This document shows, piece by piece, positions 33,872 through 44,663 of a stretch of DNA of 64,000 nucleotides (the stretch's first letter is position 1; every line of letters starts with the position of its first letter). The notes under the pieces were generated by a model. The model saw only the letters and a list, made by a program, of their open reading frames with translations. It searched no databases and was not told the DNA's origin. The position numbers and the translations under genes were made by a program. The DNA is from Breviolum minutum Mf 1.05b.01 (lineage: Eukaryota; Sar; Dinophyceae; Suessiales; Symbiodiniaceae), in NCBI GenBank assembly GCA_000507305.1, contig DF239408.1:1-64000 (forward strand), in the 5' to 3' direction.

Positions 33872-34107
33872 AGTTGGATCAGATGTGCTAAGGAGCACTC
33901 CTCCAGAGATCCTTCGATCATTGAGTCGCCAGCCTTTCTTGCGTGCACATTCCCCTTTGTGCCATGGCGATCTGGTGCGGGGGATGGTAGGGAAATTGAT
34001 CTGGTTAAATTATAGCGACCTCAAACATGACCTGGGCCCCCAAAAGGTAGCTTTTTGGAAAGGAAATTTCTGCAATTTCAGGGAAAATCCAGGTTGGTGA
34101 AATCCCA

Positions 34108-34222
34108 TACTGTTGATGGTTCAGAAATCCGGCGATCACCACCTGGGATGTATAAAACCTTGTAAATACTGGGATAAACTATATATCTATCAAGTGGTGC
34201 AGGATTTGTTCCATCAACACTA
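34108..34222. repeat. Family D element
   Basis: TACTGTTGATGGTTCAGAAATC to TTGTTCCATCAACACTA (ends). Confidence 0.65.
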
Positions 34223-34556
34223 GGGTTAATGAAAGACACCAACAAGGCCCATTACACAACACACTTGCGTGAAGTATGTACTTGTACATTGTGTTCCTCA
34301 TTCAAGAGACACACCCCAAAAAGGCGAATTTTACACAGTAGGTAGTGTATGCATAAGTAGATAAAATATTATCATGTAGCTAGAGAGAGAACTATGGTGC
34401 AGATACACCTACTTGTATCTTAGTTGTTGTCTTTTTCATGCATCTCAAACCTTGCCGCTACACTAATACTAATAATATGGTTCACCAACATGCAAATCGT
34501 TGTTTCTCTATGGTGTGTTTGCGTTTGGAGAGCTAATTTTTATGTGAGTAAAAACA

Positions 34557-34637
34557 GGTTGTTTAGTAATAGGGGATTATACTATCCAGTTTTGTAGGGA
34601 TTGTAATAAACCATTATAAGGATCCCAATTAAACAGC
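34557..34637. repeat. Family G element
   Basis: GTTGTTTAGTAATAGGGGATT to AAGGATCCCAATTAAACAGC (ends). Confidence 0.6.
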
Positions 34638-34929
34638 TAGTATTTCAAAACCTGCCAGGTTTACATTGCTTACATCGCTTCATCTTTCGCTGTTCATCTA
34701 GATTTACATGCTCACGTCATGGGCGTTTTAATGCACTCGGTGACACAAATCCATGGATCCGTCATGGGTAATGATCAACCGCTGCTAGCTGCTGCAGCGT
34801 TAAAGTTCCCCCCAGTGGGAGTGAAAACTGGGTGGTTTTGCGGGTTTCACTGGGTGATCCTTGTGAGTTTTACCTCCCTAGGACGAAGGCAAAAAAAAGA
34901 ACAAAGGGAATCTCCAATGCCGACCCCCA

Positions 34930-35094
34930 AGATCATCCGCTTTGGTAAGTAGTTGGTCAGTTAGCAACCATAGTTACATTTAGGAAGTCCTCTAAGGATC
35001 GGGTCGTGGGACCCCTTCCAACATGGCCTTTTCATGGCTTATAAATGGGGGTGATCCAAACTATACTTACTAAGTGGAGTGATCCTCCAAGCAG
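34930..35094. repeat. Family F element
   Basis: GATCATCCGCTTTGGTAAGT to GGAGTGATCCTCCAAGCAG, with AAGGATCGGGTCGTGG inside. Confidence 0.55.
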
Positions 35095-35171
35095 GAAATA
35101 GCCGGCCTTTTTTGAGGGAGTATTTCACCATGAGTATCCCTTGAGAGTCTCCTAAAGGCCGGCTATTTCCT
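35093..35171. repeat. Single hairpin with GGAAATAGCCGGCC ends
   Basis: GGAAATAGCCGGCC mirrored exactly by GGCCGGCTATTTCC, directly abutting the family F element before it. A related half lies at about 20330. Confidence 0.7.
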
Positions 35172-35460
35172 TGAGTGTGGCATAAAGGGGGGGGTGGTCC
35201 AGGACATGACATTTGTTTTTGTTTTAGAGACATACCGGGACATACTTTTGTTGGATTTCTTGGCTTGGGTGATGGTTTGAAACCTTTCCTACCATGGTAG
35301 ATCACCATGGAAATCATGATAAAAATCGCAACTGTATGTTTTTTGGATGTTCCAATCATTTGGAAGCACAACTTCGAAGACCTGTAAAACTGAGAGAAAA
35401 TCAGTTTTCGCAATGAAACTTTGGGTCCCTAGATGCCGCCTAGTTGTTTATGGTAAAAAA

Positions 35461-35642
35461 GGGGATGAAGAACTGCACAGTTATATGGGTGTTTCCTTAA
35501 ATGGTGGTACCTCCATTTCACACCCCAAAATGGTCATTTTTAGCGGGAAAACCCATGGGTTTGTTGGGGAAACCCACCATTTTAGGAAACCCCCATATGG
35601 GAAGTAGAAGAGACCATGACATAAGGATCCCTATTAAACAAC
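35461..35642. repeat. Family G element split by a family N insertion
   Basis: The G left part runs to CACAGTTAT. The N element (35486-35595) follows, then G resumes and ends CCTATTAAACAACC. TAT is present on both sides of the insert. The unit ends 38 bp before the next PDE exon. Confidence 0.6.
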
Positions 35643-35680
35643 CAGGATGACTCATGGAAAGTTGAGTCAGTAGCGAACAG

Positions 35681-35770
35681 TTTTTTTCGATGCTCCCGAG
35701 GCAAGTGGAGGATTTGATGTCCCTCAACTTTGACGTCTTGAAGCAGACAGAAGACTTTCTGGAAGAACTT
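35681..35770 (+). CDS. PDE gene exon: start of the catalytic domain
   Basis: Encodes MLPRQVEDLMSLNFDVLK then QTEDFLEEL. The L-x-F-D-V-x-x-x-x-x-x-x-L-x-x-L pattern matches the first helix of PDEase_I domains. Acceptor gcgaacag, donor gtccct, phase 0. The frame stays open to 35821, so the donor is tentative. Confidence 0.55.
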
Positions 35771-35803
35771 GTCCCTGAGATTTCAAGCAGCCGGGAAGAT
35801 TGG

Positions 35804-35909
35804 AAACCCCCAAAAAATTAACATGGAACCCTAAGATCACCCATTTGCAAAATTAAAATCATCTTCCAAACCTGCGTTATTGTGTTCCATGTTAATTTTC
35901 CGGGGTGTA
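35804..35909. repeat. Family E element, AAAATTAACATGG subtype
   Basis: CCCCAAAAAATTAACATGG mirrored by CCATGTTAATTTTCCGGGG, ending in TA. Confidence 0.6.
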
Positions 35910-36212
35910 AAACACAGCGAAACAGTTCCAGAAAATGGGTGAGGAAACGAAATGCAAACATGCATGCTGCATGACCATGACATGACATGTCGGAAATCTA
36001 GAGAACTTCTGAGTTCAAGTGGCATCTTACCTGTGCAACCTCTTAGGTTTGCAAAATTTTCATTTGTAGTACAGTAGATGTTTAGTTCCAGTGGAAAAAG
36101 CTGGCGTCATTTGGGGCACGGTGCCCCCGTGCAAGCTGACGCCATAGTACCTCAACTGGCTACAAAACTGTTAGAATCGCACCAATCTCACACTGAAGGT
36201 AGGTGATTAGCG

Positions 36213-36224
36213 CCGTCGTCATCG

Positions 36225-36268
<44 letters not shown>
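36213..36268. repeat. (ATC)n microsatellite
   Basis: GCCGTCGTCATCGTC leading into an almost pure CAT run ending ATCATCCA. Confidence 0.85.
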
Positions 36269-36270
<2 letters not shown>

Positions 36271-36409
36271 ATTTCTTTGCTGACCAACTACCCCAATAGA
36301 ACAATTCCCTGCCAGGAATCATGTTTTCATCCAGGTGCATTCTAACAGCCCGTTATTTTTTTTTCCGGCGGCAACGTTCCCCAAATAAGTGAGCAATGAA
36401 AAAAAACTA

Positions 36410-36609
36410 GTTGTTTAAGGTATCTAGGGGATCATACTATGCAGTTATGTGGAGATTACAATAAACAACTATTAAAGATTCCTGGGTGGTGGTTTCAAAT
36501 ATGTTGGTATTTTCACCCCGAAACTTGGGGGGAAGATGAACCCAATTTGACGAGCATATTCTTCAGATGGGTTGGTTGAAACCAGCAACCAGATTCCTAT
36601 TAACCGACC
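36410..36609. repeat. Family G element split by family C
   Basis: GTTGTTTAAGGTATCTAGGG to the interrupted right end. Family C (36484-36592) sits between ATTC and ATTC, after which CCTATTAACC completes G. Confidence 0.65.
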
Positions 36610-37740
36610 AATGGAAAGTATCCGGTCGGTGTGTTTTTTTGGTCGCCTCTGTGAAGCTTCGGGTGTTGGTGTTGGACCATGAAAAATCATAGGAAGTATT
36701 CCCACGCGTCCCAGGTTCAAAACACCCCAACAAATTTGAGCCTCAAATCATAGGTGTATGTATATATATATATATACGTATACATATTTCCATGTCCTAC
36801 ATATATCCTTAGATATTTCTACAAAATCAATCTTAGCAAATGCAAGACGTTAACATTCACAATCCCTCAAACCCCGGTTGGGTTTGTCCCCGTTTTTTCT
36901 TGTCGTTTTCCTTGTCATTTCAGGTGCCAGATATACTACGACATGCGGGCTGTTGCTTGGCTAGTGGAGATACGTCCAAGGGATGTTTGGGAATGCATGG
37001 AAAATCCACCATCTTGTTGGGGGTGGTTTACCAGCTACAGGATGCTTTATATTTTGTTTTATTAGAGAGATGTTCATTGACTTTGGAACTGCCGTATATA
37101 GTATATAGAGGACAGCACATGTACCCATAAACAATTTTCAAGACTGCTCATATGACAGCTAAACAGCTATAGGCGGATATCCACCAAGCACACCAGGATG
37201 ATTTTTTGGGATGGGTGGATGGTTTTTCAGGACCCAAACCTAACAATTTTGACTACTTTGAGTGGGAGTGGTTTAAGTTCACCTGCCAGGAGGCTCATCT
37301 CAACCACCCCCAGCGTTTCAGGTGGGAGCTCTTAGTTTTGGGGGGTGTAAGCTTGGTAAGTTATTTTTGGAAGGAATGAAAAAACACTTTGGTTCGTTGG
37401 TTTTTTGGGGTGTGAAAAAAAACTTCATTGGTGATGAGAATTATTCCAGCCATCAAGATTCAGATAAAATTCAGGTTCCCGGAACCTTAACCAACCAGGA
37501 TAACTCATGGTTCATGCAACAAGATTCAAGAAAACAATGGAAGATTATCATGAATCTAGTCTAAAAGAAATCATTTTAGAGGGGGGTTCCCCCAAAATTA
37601 ATTGACTGGAAGACCGGGCTGCCCAACAAAAAAACGCATGTTGAGAATCAAACCCTGTAAGGTGTAATTTGTTGACATTCTGGGGCCCTGCTGCGAAAAG
37701 AGCTGCGTCATTTTTTGCTAGAGGCAAAGCATGTTTGACA

Positions 37741-37847
37741 GGGTGGTAGTTTCAAAAAAATCCATATGTATATATCCTTGGGGAAATAATCCAATTTGAC
37801 GACTGCGGATATTTTTTCAAAATGGGTTGGTTAAACTACCAACTACT
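37741..37847. repeat. Family C element
   Basis: GGGTGGTAGTTTCAAAAAAA mirrored by GGGTTGGTTAAACTACCAAC. Confidence 0.55.
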
Positions 37848-37914
37848 TGATGATTCATACCCTTGCCCAGTTCATGATTCATACCCCTGTCCCCAACGGC
37901 AAACCACTCTGCTA

Positions 37915-38018
37915 CCCTCCCTGAAACTAACAGCTCGCACCTGCAAATGGACGGTTGGAACACTAGTTTCCTTTTGGGATGACCTATTTTCGCAGGGCTA
38001 TGTTAGTTTCAGGGTAGG
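37915..38018. repeat. Family E element, first of a tandem pair
   Basis: CCCTCCCTGAAACTAACAGC to TGTTAGTTTCAGGGTAGG. TA at 37913-37914 and 38019-38020. Confidence 0.7.
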
Positions 38019-38020
38019 TA

Positions 38021-38110
38021 CCCTCCAGGAAACTAACATATCCCCCAAAAATGGCATTTTGAAGATGATTTTCCTTTTCCCAAGGTGGGATATGTTAATC
38101 CCCTGGAGGG
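38021..38110. repeat. Family E element, second of a tandem pair
   Basis: CCCTCCAGGAAACTAACATA to TATGTTAATCCCCTGGAGGG. It shares the TA at 38019-38020 with its neighbour; the other TA is at 38111-38112. Confidence 0.7.
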
Positions 38111-38901
38111 TAGGTGTTTCCAAATTTGCTGAGGTATTGAGAATTGCAAAATCCCGGAAGCTGACTCTGCAGAGGGGTGGGTTCTGTATAACCAGGTCGG
38201 GTCCGATCCCGGCTTGAAATTCCCCCGCCAGTATAACCACTACAAGCCAGGGTGGCAGCAAGATATGGTGTTTGTTATTTTTGTTAGAAACATTTGGTTA
38301 TTTTAAGATTTTCCAAGAGAAAATGAATTCACTCGGAAATATATATATATATATACCTTGTGTTGTCCCCGTTGCCGGTACTAGTCGGCAAATGAGTCGG
38401 GTGTGGAACTTTCGCAACCTCATTGCGACATACATTGAATTCCCATGCTAAAAAAATAGTTGGTGTTCATGGTGTCATAGATTCATAGAAATTCCAGACA
38501 AATGGTTGACGTTCAATGAGGGAAATATAGGGGGCCCAAGGTTTCGTCGTAACAGGTGTTAAAAAACGAACATATCTGGGAGCACAGATGGGTTTGGGTC
38601 ATCCTTGGTTGGCAAAAACATGGTTTTACATCTTTCTACCTTGGTTTTGGCCACAAACAAACAAAGCTGCATTGGTGTCTCAGGTGTTTTTTGGGATTGT
38701 TTGTTCCCTGCAATTAAGTGAAGGATGCTGAAATTACCAATCTTTTGGGGTTGGGGAATCAAACAATGCAGATGTATGGTAGTTTTGAGAGATTTTCCCT
38801 TAATAGTGCTTTGTTTTGGGTTGGTAATGCTGATGAGTTGACTGTCTTAGAGGATCAGGGCTTTTTTTAAACATCAGGAGTGATAGGAATTTGATTATCT
38901 A

Positions 38902-39049
38902 CTACTTGGAGGATCATCCCAGTTAGTAAGCAGTTAGTAACCCCCATTTATAAGCCATTTAGGCCATTTGGAAGGGAAACAACCCTACTTAGGGGACGTA
39001 CTAACCATGCTTATTAACCACTTACTAAATGGGATGATCCTCCAAGTAG
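38902..39049. repeat. Family F element
   Basis: CTACTTGGAGGATCATCCCA mirrored by GGGATGATCCTCCAAGTAG; the cleanest copy of this family. Confidence 0.75.
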
Positions 39050-39197
39050 GGTCAACCTCCATGATCTTTGCCGAAAACATGAGTCACCTGACACCTGCCT
39101 TGGCTATCCTGGTGGCACCTTGGGTGTTACTGTATCTGGAATCACCATGGTATTTTGCTTTGCTTTCATAAGCTCCGGTTGTTGAACTGAACATCAG

Positions 39198-39333
39198 CCT
39201 AGGCATCCAAATTCATCCAAATTTCATCCAAATACCTGCTAAAAAGGTGTTTGGAAGCCCTTACAAAAACCTGCTCAGGAAATGTTTTGAGGGATTCAAA
39301 TACCTGCTATTTAGCAGGTGTTTGGATGTTTTT
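39198..39333. repeat. Family H element, internally rearranged
   Basis: CCTAGGCATCCAAATTCATC to TAGCAGGTGTTTGGATG, with extra copies of the ATCCAAAT and CCTGCTNA words inside. Confidence 0.5.
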
Positions 39334-39471
39334 GGGGGGTCAGTTACCGACCTTCCTTTTCCAAGCAATTCTTTGGGGTTGAAGCTCAAAAAATGACGAA
39401 ACCCAGGAAACCCACCAGTTTTTAACCATAGGTTGGAGAGGAGATTCTTGAGTCCTTGGATTCAAAAGTGC

Positions 39472-39594
39472 TACTGTTGGTGGTGAGAAAACCCACCGTT
39501 TGGATGGTGCTCAAACCCCCGTCGTAAATAGTGGGAGTTCAACTACCAACCTCAACTGGTGAGTTTTTTCCCCGGATTTCTGAACCATCAACAG
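39472..39594. repeat. Family D element
   Basis: TACTGTTGGTGGTGAGAAAA to GGATTTCTGAACCATCAACAG (ends). Confidence 0.5.
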
Positions 39595-40217
39595 CACACC
39601 ACAAATTGAGCTGGGAGGGGATGGTGTTTTTTTTTCGATTCCACGCCTTTCCTCACCCAATGGTTCCAAACACTTAGCTGCACATAGGTCCAGGGCTATA
39701 GGGATACAACCAACCCTTCATATACAAAATGATTGGGTAACCCTGTAACCAAACGACTATGTGCAGCTGGAAAAAAATCTTCAGTTTCACTCCTCACCCT
39801 TCAGTTCTGGAATTGGATGAATCCTCACCTTCATCTTCGTTGCGTCTAAGGAAGAGAAATTAATGACCTGGTCTGGAGCAGTTCATAAAGGTTATCGTCA
39901 CTTTGGTAGAAAAGTTCACGAAGGTTTAGAAATTGAACACTTTGGAGGTTTTGTGTGTCTGCTGGGATTTGTTTTGTTTTTTGTGTTTTTTTTTTACGGA
40001 TTGTACGGAATGGTAAATCATCATGGTTCACCACCATTTGGGCGAATATTTTTGGAACATGTTCCAAGCATTTTAAGCAAATTCAAATCCAAGTGTGTGT
40101 TTTTTTTATGAAACGGAACATGTTTGGAAGCTGGAATGTGAGCAGTGAAGCAAAAAGGGTCTTGAGGTTGGCTGTTTAGGTCATTCTGGGGAGGAGTTGT
40201 ATAGGGCTATTGAAAAC

Positions 40218-40328
40218 TATTGTTGATGTAAGAAATCCTGCGCCGGTTGATATGGTAACTATTCCCATGTTTTACGAGGTTTTATACATCCCAGGTGGTG
40301 ATCAGCCGGTATTTCTTCCATCAACAGT
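40218..40328. repeat. Family D element
   Basis: TATTGTTGATGTAAGAAATCC to TATTTCTTCCATCAACAG (ends). Confidence 0.6.
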
Positions 40329-40365
40329 TCCGTTGGTTCGTTCGGGATGATGAGGAAATCGCCGC

Positions 40366-40560
40366 GTGACATATGAGAAATCTGAAAAGCTAGAAGGATC
40401 AGATTGGTTGGAAAATGATGGTTTCCTTTTGAGCAGTGACCAGTTTGCTGTCCCTCCGGATCCGTTTGTATGTCCTAAGAAAGGGATTTGGCCCTACAAT
40501 CCTATTCTGGGGATGGGATTTAGACTCTACTCTAGGGATGGGTCTGGATTTTGGGGGTGT
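40366..40560 (+). CDS. Possible coding island, unidentified
   Basis: Reads SEKLEGSDWLENDGFLLSSD and FAVPPDPFVCPKKGIWPYN. The acidic and Pro-rich composition is plausible protein. The flanks turn into repeat sequence. No family is recognised and the boundaries are unknown. Confidence 0.2.
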
Positions 40561-40899
40561 GGTTATTTGCGGTATATATACCTGGAACCCATTGTTTTTC
40601 CTTTAAAGAAGGACTTTAACAATCAAAACAAGGGACATTTGGGTTCCAGGTATATGAGGCATATGGGATTATCAGTTAGATAGAGATTATACTAAGCCAT
40701 TGTCAAGATGCCTATGAACCAATCAGGATTTCATGGAATGTCAGCCAAGGGTTTTGAACGTTTCTCAGATGTTAAACTTCGGGGGGATAGTACCAGAACT
40801 GATCCAGAAATTTCGATCAGCGCATGACTATACAGAAAAAAAGGAACTGGGACATGAGGACAACAGCAGGAGCAGGAGATGCAGCAGCAACATAAAGCG

Positions 40900-41027
40900 A
40901 ACAACAACCAACAACCAACAACCAACAACCAACAACCAACAACCAACAACCAACAACAACCACAACCACAACCACAACAACAACAACAACAACAAACCAC
41001 CGCAACAAACCACCGCAACAGCAACAA
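40900..41027. repeat. Heptamer minisatellite (ACCAACA)n
   Basis: About eight ACCAACA units pass into (ACCACA)n and then (ACA)n. The Gln/Asn/Thr frames on + and the Cys/Val frames on - are products of the repeat. It lies about 85 bp before a catalytic PDE exon. Confidence 0.85.
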
Positions 41028-41110
41028 CCAAAAACCGACATATCAGCAACAGCTGCGACATTTTCCAAGCAACATTGGTGGTGACATCAAAATGTTTATC
41101 CTTGCCTTAG

Positions 41111-41167
41111 GTGAAAATCCTTTCCACAACTTCTACCATGGCTTTGGTGTATATCAGTCACTCATTT
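41111..41167 (+). CDS. PDE gene exon: catalytic H-N-x-x-H
   Basis: Encodes ENPFHNFYHGFGVYQSLI. N-P-F-H-N-F-x-H-x-F-x-V-x-Q is the class I phosphodiesterase signature: the first His is the general acid and the second is a metal ligand. Acceptor ttgccttag, donor gtgcac. The split codon joins the next exon in phase 1 across a 628-bp intron. Confidence 0.85.
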
Positions 41168-41795
41168 GTGCACAGAGATTTTTTTGTTGACCTTTTTGCC
41201 GCCTCACTGGGTGGGGGTTGGATCTTGGGTTTTTTGTTTCACACATTTGCTGCAAGAAAAGACTTTGTGACATATTGAGGTTTTATACTGGGATTTTTTT
41301 GTATTGAAACATAGAGATACCGCTGTCAATAGGAAACCTGGACTAGATGTGTCAGCAAATTCTAGCATGGTGTGTCAAATATGTTGGAGGTTGCCCAAAA
41401 CCTATAACAGTTTGTATATATGTTTTCATTTGTTGAAATGAACCCAATTTAACCTTTCAAGTTTACTATCCCTTGTTACAGTTTCCTGACCTAAGATGGT
41501 TCCGTTCGAACAATTTCTACCATCATGTAGTTACATAAAAATAAAGATACATTATATGTACATGTACACATGTTATATTTTTAGATTTATATACATACGG
41601 TATAAATATATATATATTGTATAGATATGATTGGTGTTTGTAAAATATACAATACCCTCCCCAACAGCAAACCATAGACAGATTTGAAGATGCGGACCCT
41701 TGAAAAAGACGTGGTTTCCTATTTTCAAATAGGGAAATTTTCCATTGAATTGCTATGTTTCCCACGGGGGTCAACACCACCGTATGCTTCCTCAG

Positions 41796-41864
41796 CTCTG
41801 TTTGAGGATGTGTTTTCATCAGCTCAGTTTGATCGATACCTTCAGCAGTTTGTCAGCCACGGAG
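41796..41864 (+). CDS. PDE gene exon: linker helix after H-N-x-x-H
   Basis: Encodes LFEDVFSSAQFDRYLQQF then VSHG. Joined in phase it gives VYQSLI-S-LFEDV, similar in pattern to the helix that follows this motif in the family (VAQMMYSMV-like). Acceptor ttcctcag, donor gtgggt. One more short exon is needed before the next one, because the phases do not match directly. Confidence 0.55.
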
Positions 41865-42093
41865 GTGGGTGACGGAAGTGATCGGATCAGTGGGGTTTTT
41901 CGCCCTAATGTATCCCATTTATAAGTAGGTGAAATAACCAACCCATTGATCCTAACTTCCTGGGACATCCGGGTCTTTTTTTGTTGACCTAGATTTTGTT
42001 GCTCTTCACCATCAAAAAAAAACAACGTGTTACATGTACCTACTATTCCGGTTTTCCAAGGAATCCGACCATGATGGTTTATCATGACATTCT

Positions 42094-42345
42094 TTACTGC
42101 CAGCTTCTTCCATTCATGACCTGTTGATTTCCTTCAAATGGAGGTCACTTAACTATCCTGGATGGGAAACTAACATTTATCCCATCCAAAAGGCAGTTGG
42201 GAAGATGAGTTTCCTGAAACCCATTGGTGGGATATGTAAGGATATGTTAGCTCCCTGGAAGGTAATCATCGAAAAACCGCTGAAAAGGTCACTTAAGGTC
42301 TTAAAAATCCCAAAAGGGTTTGCTTCGGAAGAAGCTTCCGTGGGT
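42094..42345. repeat. Family J-type element carrying a nested family E element
   Basis: Starts near CCAGCTTCTTCCATTCATGACC and ends near GGTCACTTAAGG...GGAAGAAGCTTCC (ends only). Its relative at 51907-52024 is uninterrupted. E occupies 42155-42261 between TA dinucleotides. Confidence 0.5.
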
Positions 42346-42662
42346 AGTTTTTCATTTACCCTGAAAAAAACTTAACCAACGACCTGAGGCTTTCTGAACA
42401 GTTCTCATTTGGCACCTTAGTGTTGCCACTTGCAAAGCGTTGCTACCACGAGTTACTAATCACCACGACAATAGGTAGTGCCCTCCCCCAAAAATTGACG
42501 CTAACACCTCCCAGAAGGGTTGTGAACTCGAAGATGATTTTCCCTAGTGGATTGTTGTGGGCGGAGGATACAAAATTAATGCACGCATTAAATTATTAGG
42601 CCAACTATCCGAAAAACCGCTTGCCACCTCGATTCTTCCCTGCAACGATGAAAATTCGCCAG

Positions 42663-42711
42663 GGCTTTGGACTTCTAGTAGCATCCCTTTGTCATGACCT
42701 TGATCATCCAG
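42663..42711 (+). CDS. PDE gene exon: metal-binding H-D-x-x-H-P
   Basis: Encodes GFGLLVASLCHDLDHP(G). L-L-V-A-x-L-x-H-D-x-D-H-P-G is the best conserved block of class I phosphodiesterases, and the His-Asp pair binds the catalytic metals. Acceptor ttcgccag, donor gtgcaa. At 49 nt, this exon is smaller than the hairpin repeats around it. Confidence 0.9.
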
Positions 42712-42805
42712 GTGCAAAATCCACAACAATGGGCAGGGAAGAAATATCTCCTCTAAGAGGGAGAAAATATACACAATTCGCCAGCAAGTGTAACATGGAG
42801 ATTGA

Positions 42806-42903
42806 CTGGGTGGTGGTTTCAATTTGTTTTTATTTTCAACCCTACTTGGGGAAATCATCCAATTTGACTAATATGTTTCAACTGGGTTGAAACCACCAAC
42901 TAG
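42806..42903. repeat. Family C element, TTGA target duplication
   Basis: CTGGGTGGTGGTTTCAATTT mirrored by TTGAAACCACCAACTAG. TTGA on both sides. Confidence 0.7.
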
Positions 42904-43156
42904 TTGAGAATGATGGGGTTGGAAAAGAATTTTTTATGTGGCGTGTGCATTTTTTGATATATAGTGTTTACAAGTGTTGCGTATCCATATTAAGTTGTTG
43001 CAGTGTCTGTACGGAACTACGTGTTCATTGTTGGGATCGGTTGTTTTATGATATGTGTATATTGCAAAGTGGTATCAGCGAATGCTTGGTTGATGATTGA
43101 TCTTGATGGGTTACTGAAAATGTTGAAGTCGACAAAGATCACTTGGAGAATGTCCC

Positions 43157-43243
43157 TACAAGGTGGGCCCCTATATAACTATAACCCCCATAAAAGGCCT
43201 TATAAATGGGTAACTGGAGTTATAACCCTACTTATAACCCTAC
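43157..43243. repeat. Family A element, left half only
   Basis: TACAAGGTGGGCCCC and the TATAAATGGGTAACTGGAGT core, then cut off before the right end. Confidence 0.5.
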
Positions 43244-43591
43244 AGTAATGATTGCATCCTGGGTGTGGGTTAGATCCAAATCATACTCAAATTATTTACT
43301 ATAGCTGTGCTCAGACTATGCAACATTATGAATCGCGCTTACTGTCTTATCATCTTGGATATGTTTAAGGATTTTAAGGATGTCTAAGGTGGATTTTTAC
43401 TTGGTACCATGGCAAATCACCATCAAACCACCATTTGGGAGTATATAATGTTTCTTTTTCCAAGTATCTAATACGCAAATCCAAGTCATATTGAGACCGT
43501 TGGAATTCAATTTCTCACAGTATGACTAGGGGTTGGCAGTTTTCTGAATCAGACAAGTTTCGATGCCATGTACAACTTGGAAAGTTTGATC

Positions 43592-43686
43592 CCCATAGGA
43601 TCCGTGTATGGTATATTTACCTACATATAAATTGCCATAAACATCAACTAAATGTAGGTAAATATACCATACATGGATCCTATGGG
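43592..43686. repeat. Family B palindrome with 3-bp target duplication
   Basis: CCCATAGGATCCGTGTATGG mirrored by CCATACATGGATCCTATGGG. ATC on both sides (43589-43591, 43687-43689). Confidence 0.75.
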
Positions 43687-44106
43687 ATCTACCAAACCAT
43701 GATGATGGGCCTGCAAGATGGGTTTGGTCACCAGTCGCAAGATGGAGCTAATGAGGCCCCGTATAATAAGTAGCGGAAAAAATTCGGAAAGCCCATAAAT
43801 TTTCGGTCAATTAATTACAGGGGCCCCATTTCACCCTACTTATAACGATCGTTATAAGGGAACCCACCTTGTCGGTCGAATGGTTTTTGACCCAATTTGA
43901 AACATGAAAAGTTTGGATATTTTCCTGTTTCACTACAGTAAACGAGGCATGAAGCATAAAAGCATGGCAGCCATCACCGATTGATCAACATGTTGGCTTT
44001 GTTTTGGCTACCTTGGTTTTCTTGATTTTTTTACTGTTTAGGGTGGCTTAGTAAGACAGCAAATTAGAATGAGAAGTTACCAAAGCTGGGACCTTTAGTT
44101 TACATA

Positions 44107-44197
44107 CCATCCAGGGAACTAAAATATCCCTGAACAAGGTACTTTTGAAGATGGTTTTCCTTTTCCCGAGGTGGGAGAGGTGATTTCCCTGGATGGG
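44107..44197. repeat. Family E element
   Basis: CCATCCAGGGAACTAAAATA mirrored by GAGGTGATTTCCCTGGATGG. TA on both sides. Confidence 0.65.
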
Positions 44198-44394
44198 TAG
44201 TTTATACTAAGTTTTATATAATGGACTATCAGATTGACTATGCAGGAGACTTTACTATGCTATTATATAGGCCCTTATACATGGATCAAGGATGACTCAT
44301 CATATCGCAGGTGTGACCAATGGCTATCTCATCAGGCCGGGTTACAGGGAAAAATCTCGGACCTTTTTGTTAGGCGATGGTTTACAGATGTTGT

Positions 44395-44502
44395 CTAGGT
44401 GGTCGTTTCAATGATTTTGTTCATGTTCTTCCCTACCTGGGGAAATGATCCAATTTGATTTCAATAATGTTTCTCAAATGGGTTGGTTCAACCACCAACT
44501 AG
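44395..44502. repeat. Family C element
   Basis: CTAGGTGGTCGTTTCAATGA mirrored by GGTTGGTTCAACCACCAACTAG (ends). Confidence 0.6.
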
Positions 44503-44570
44503 AGGAAACTTCAGCATTTCTTCGTGTTTTTTTTCGACATCAATACTGGTTGGGCTCCATGACCCCCCCG

Positions 44571-44663
44571 AAGTCTAACATAACCCCTGAAAATTGCTGG
44601 TTGGAAGACTAGTTTCCTTTGGGGATGTCCTATGTTCAGGGGCGAACTGTTAAACTTCGGGAG
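44571..44663. repeat. Family E element whose right end abuts a coding island
   Basis: ACCCCCCCGAAGTCTAACAT mirrored by ACTGTTAAACTTCGGGAG. The terminal AG is immediately followed by the ORF at 44664, so the repeat end could act as the splice acceptor. Confidence 0.6.

Noticed and set aside
33713..34015. Poly-Asp, poly-Met and poly-Ile/His reading frames
   Set aside because: They are six-frame products of the (ATC)n microsatellite.
40731..41068. Cys/Val/Leu-rich and Gln/Asn/Thr-rich frames
   Set aside because: They are translations of the ACCAACA minisatellite, not proteins.
41125..41140. Apparent family L match (TTCTACCATGG) inside a phosphodiesterase exon
   Set aside because: Only 11 bp are shared, without the rest of family L, and the codons encode the conserved H-N-F-x-H motif, so this is coincidence.
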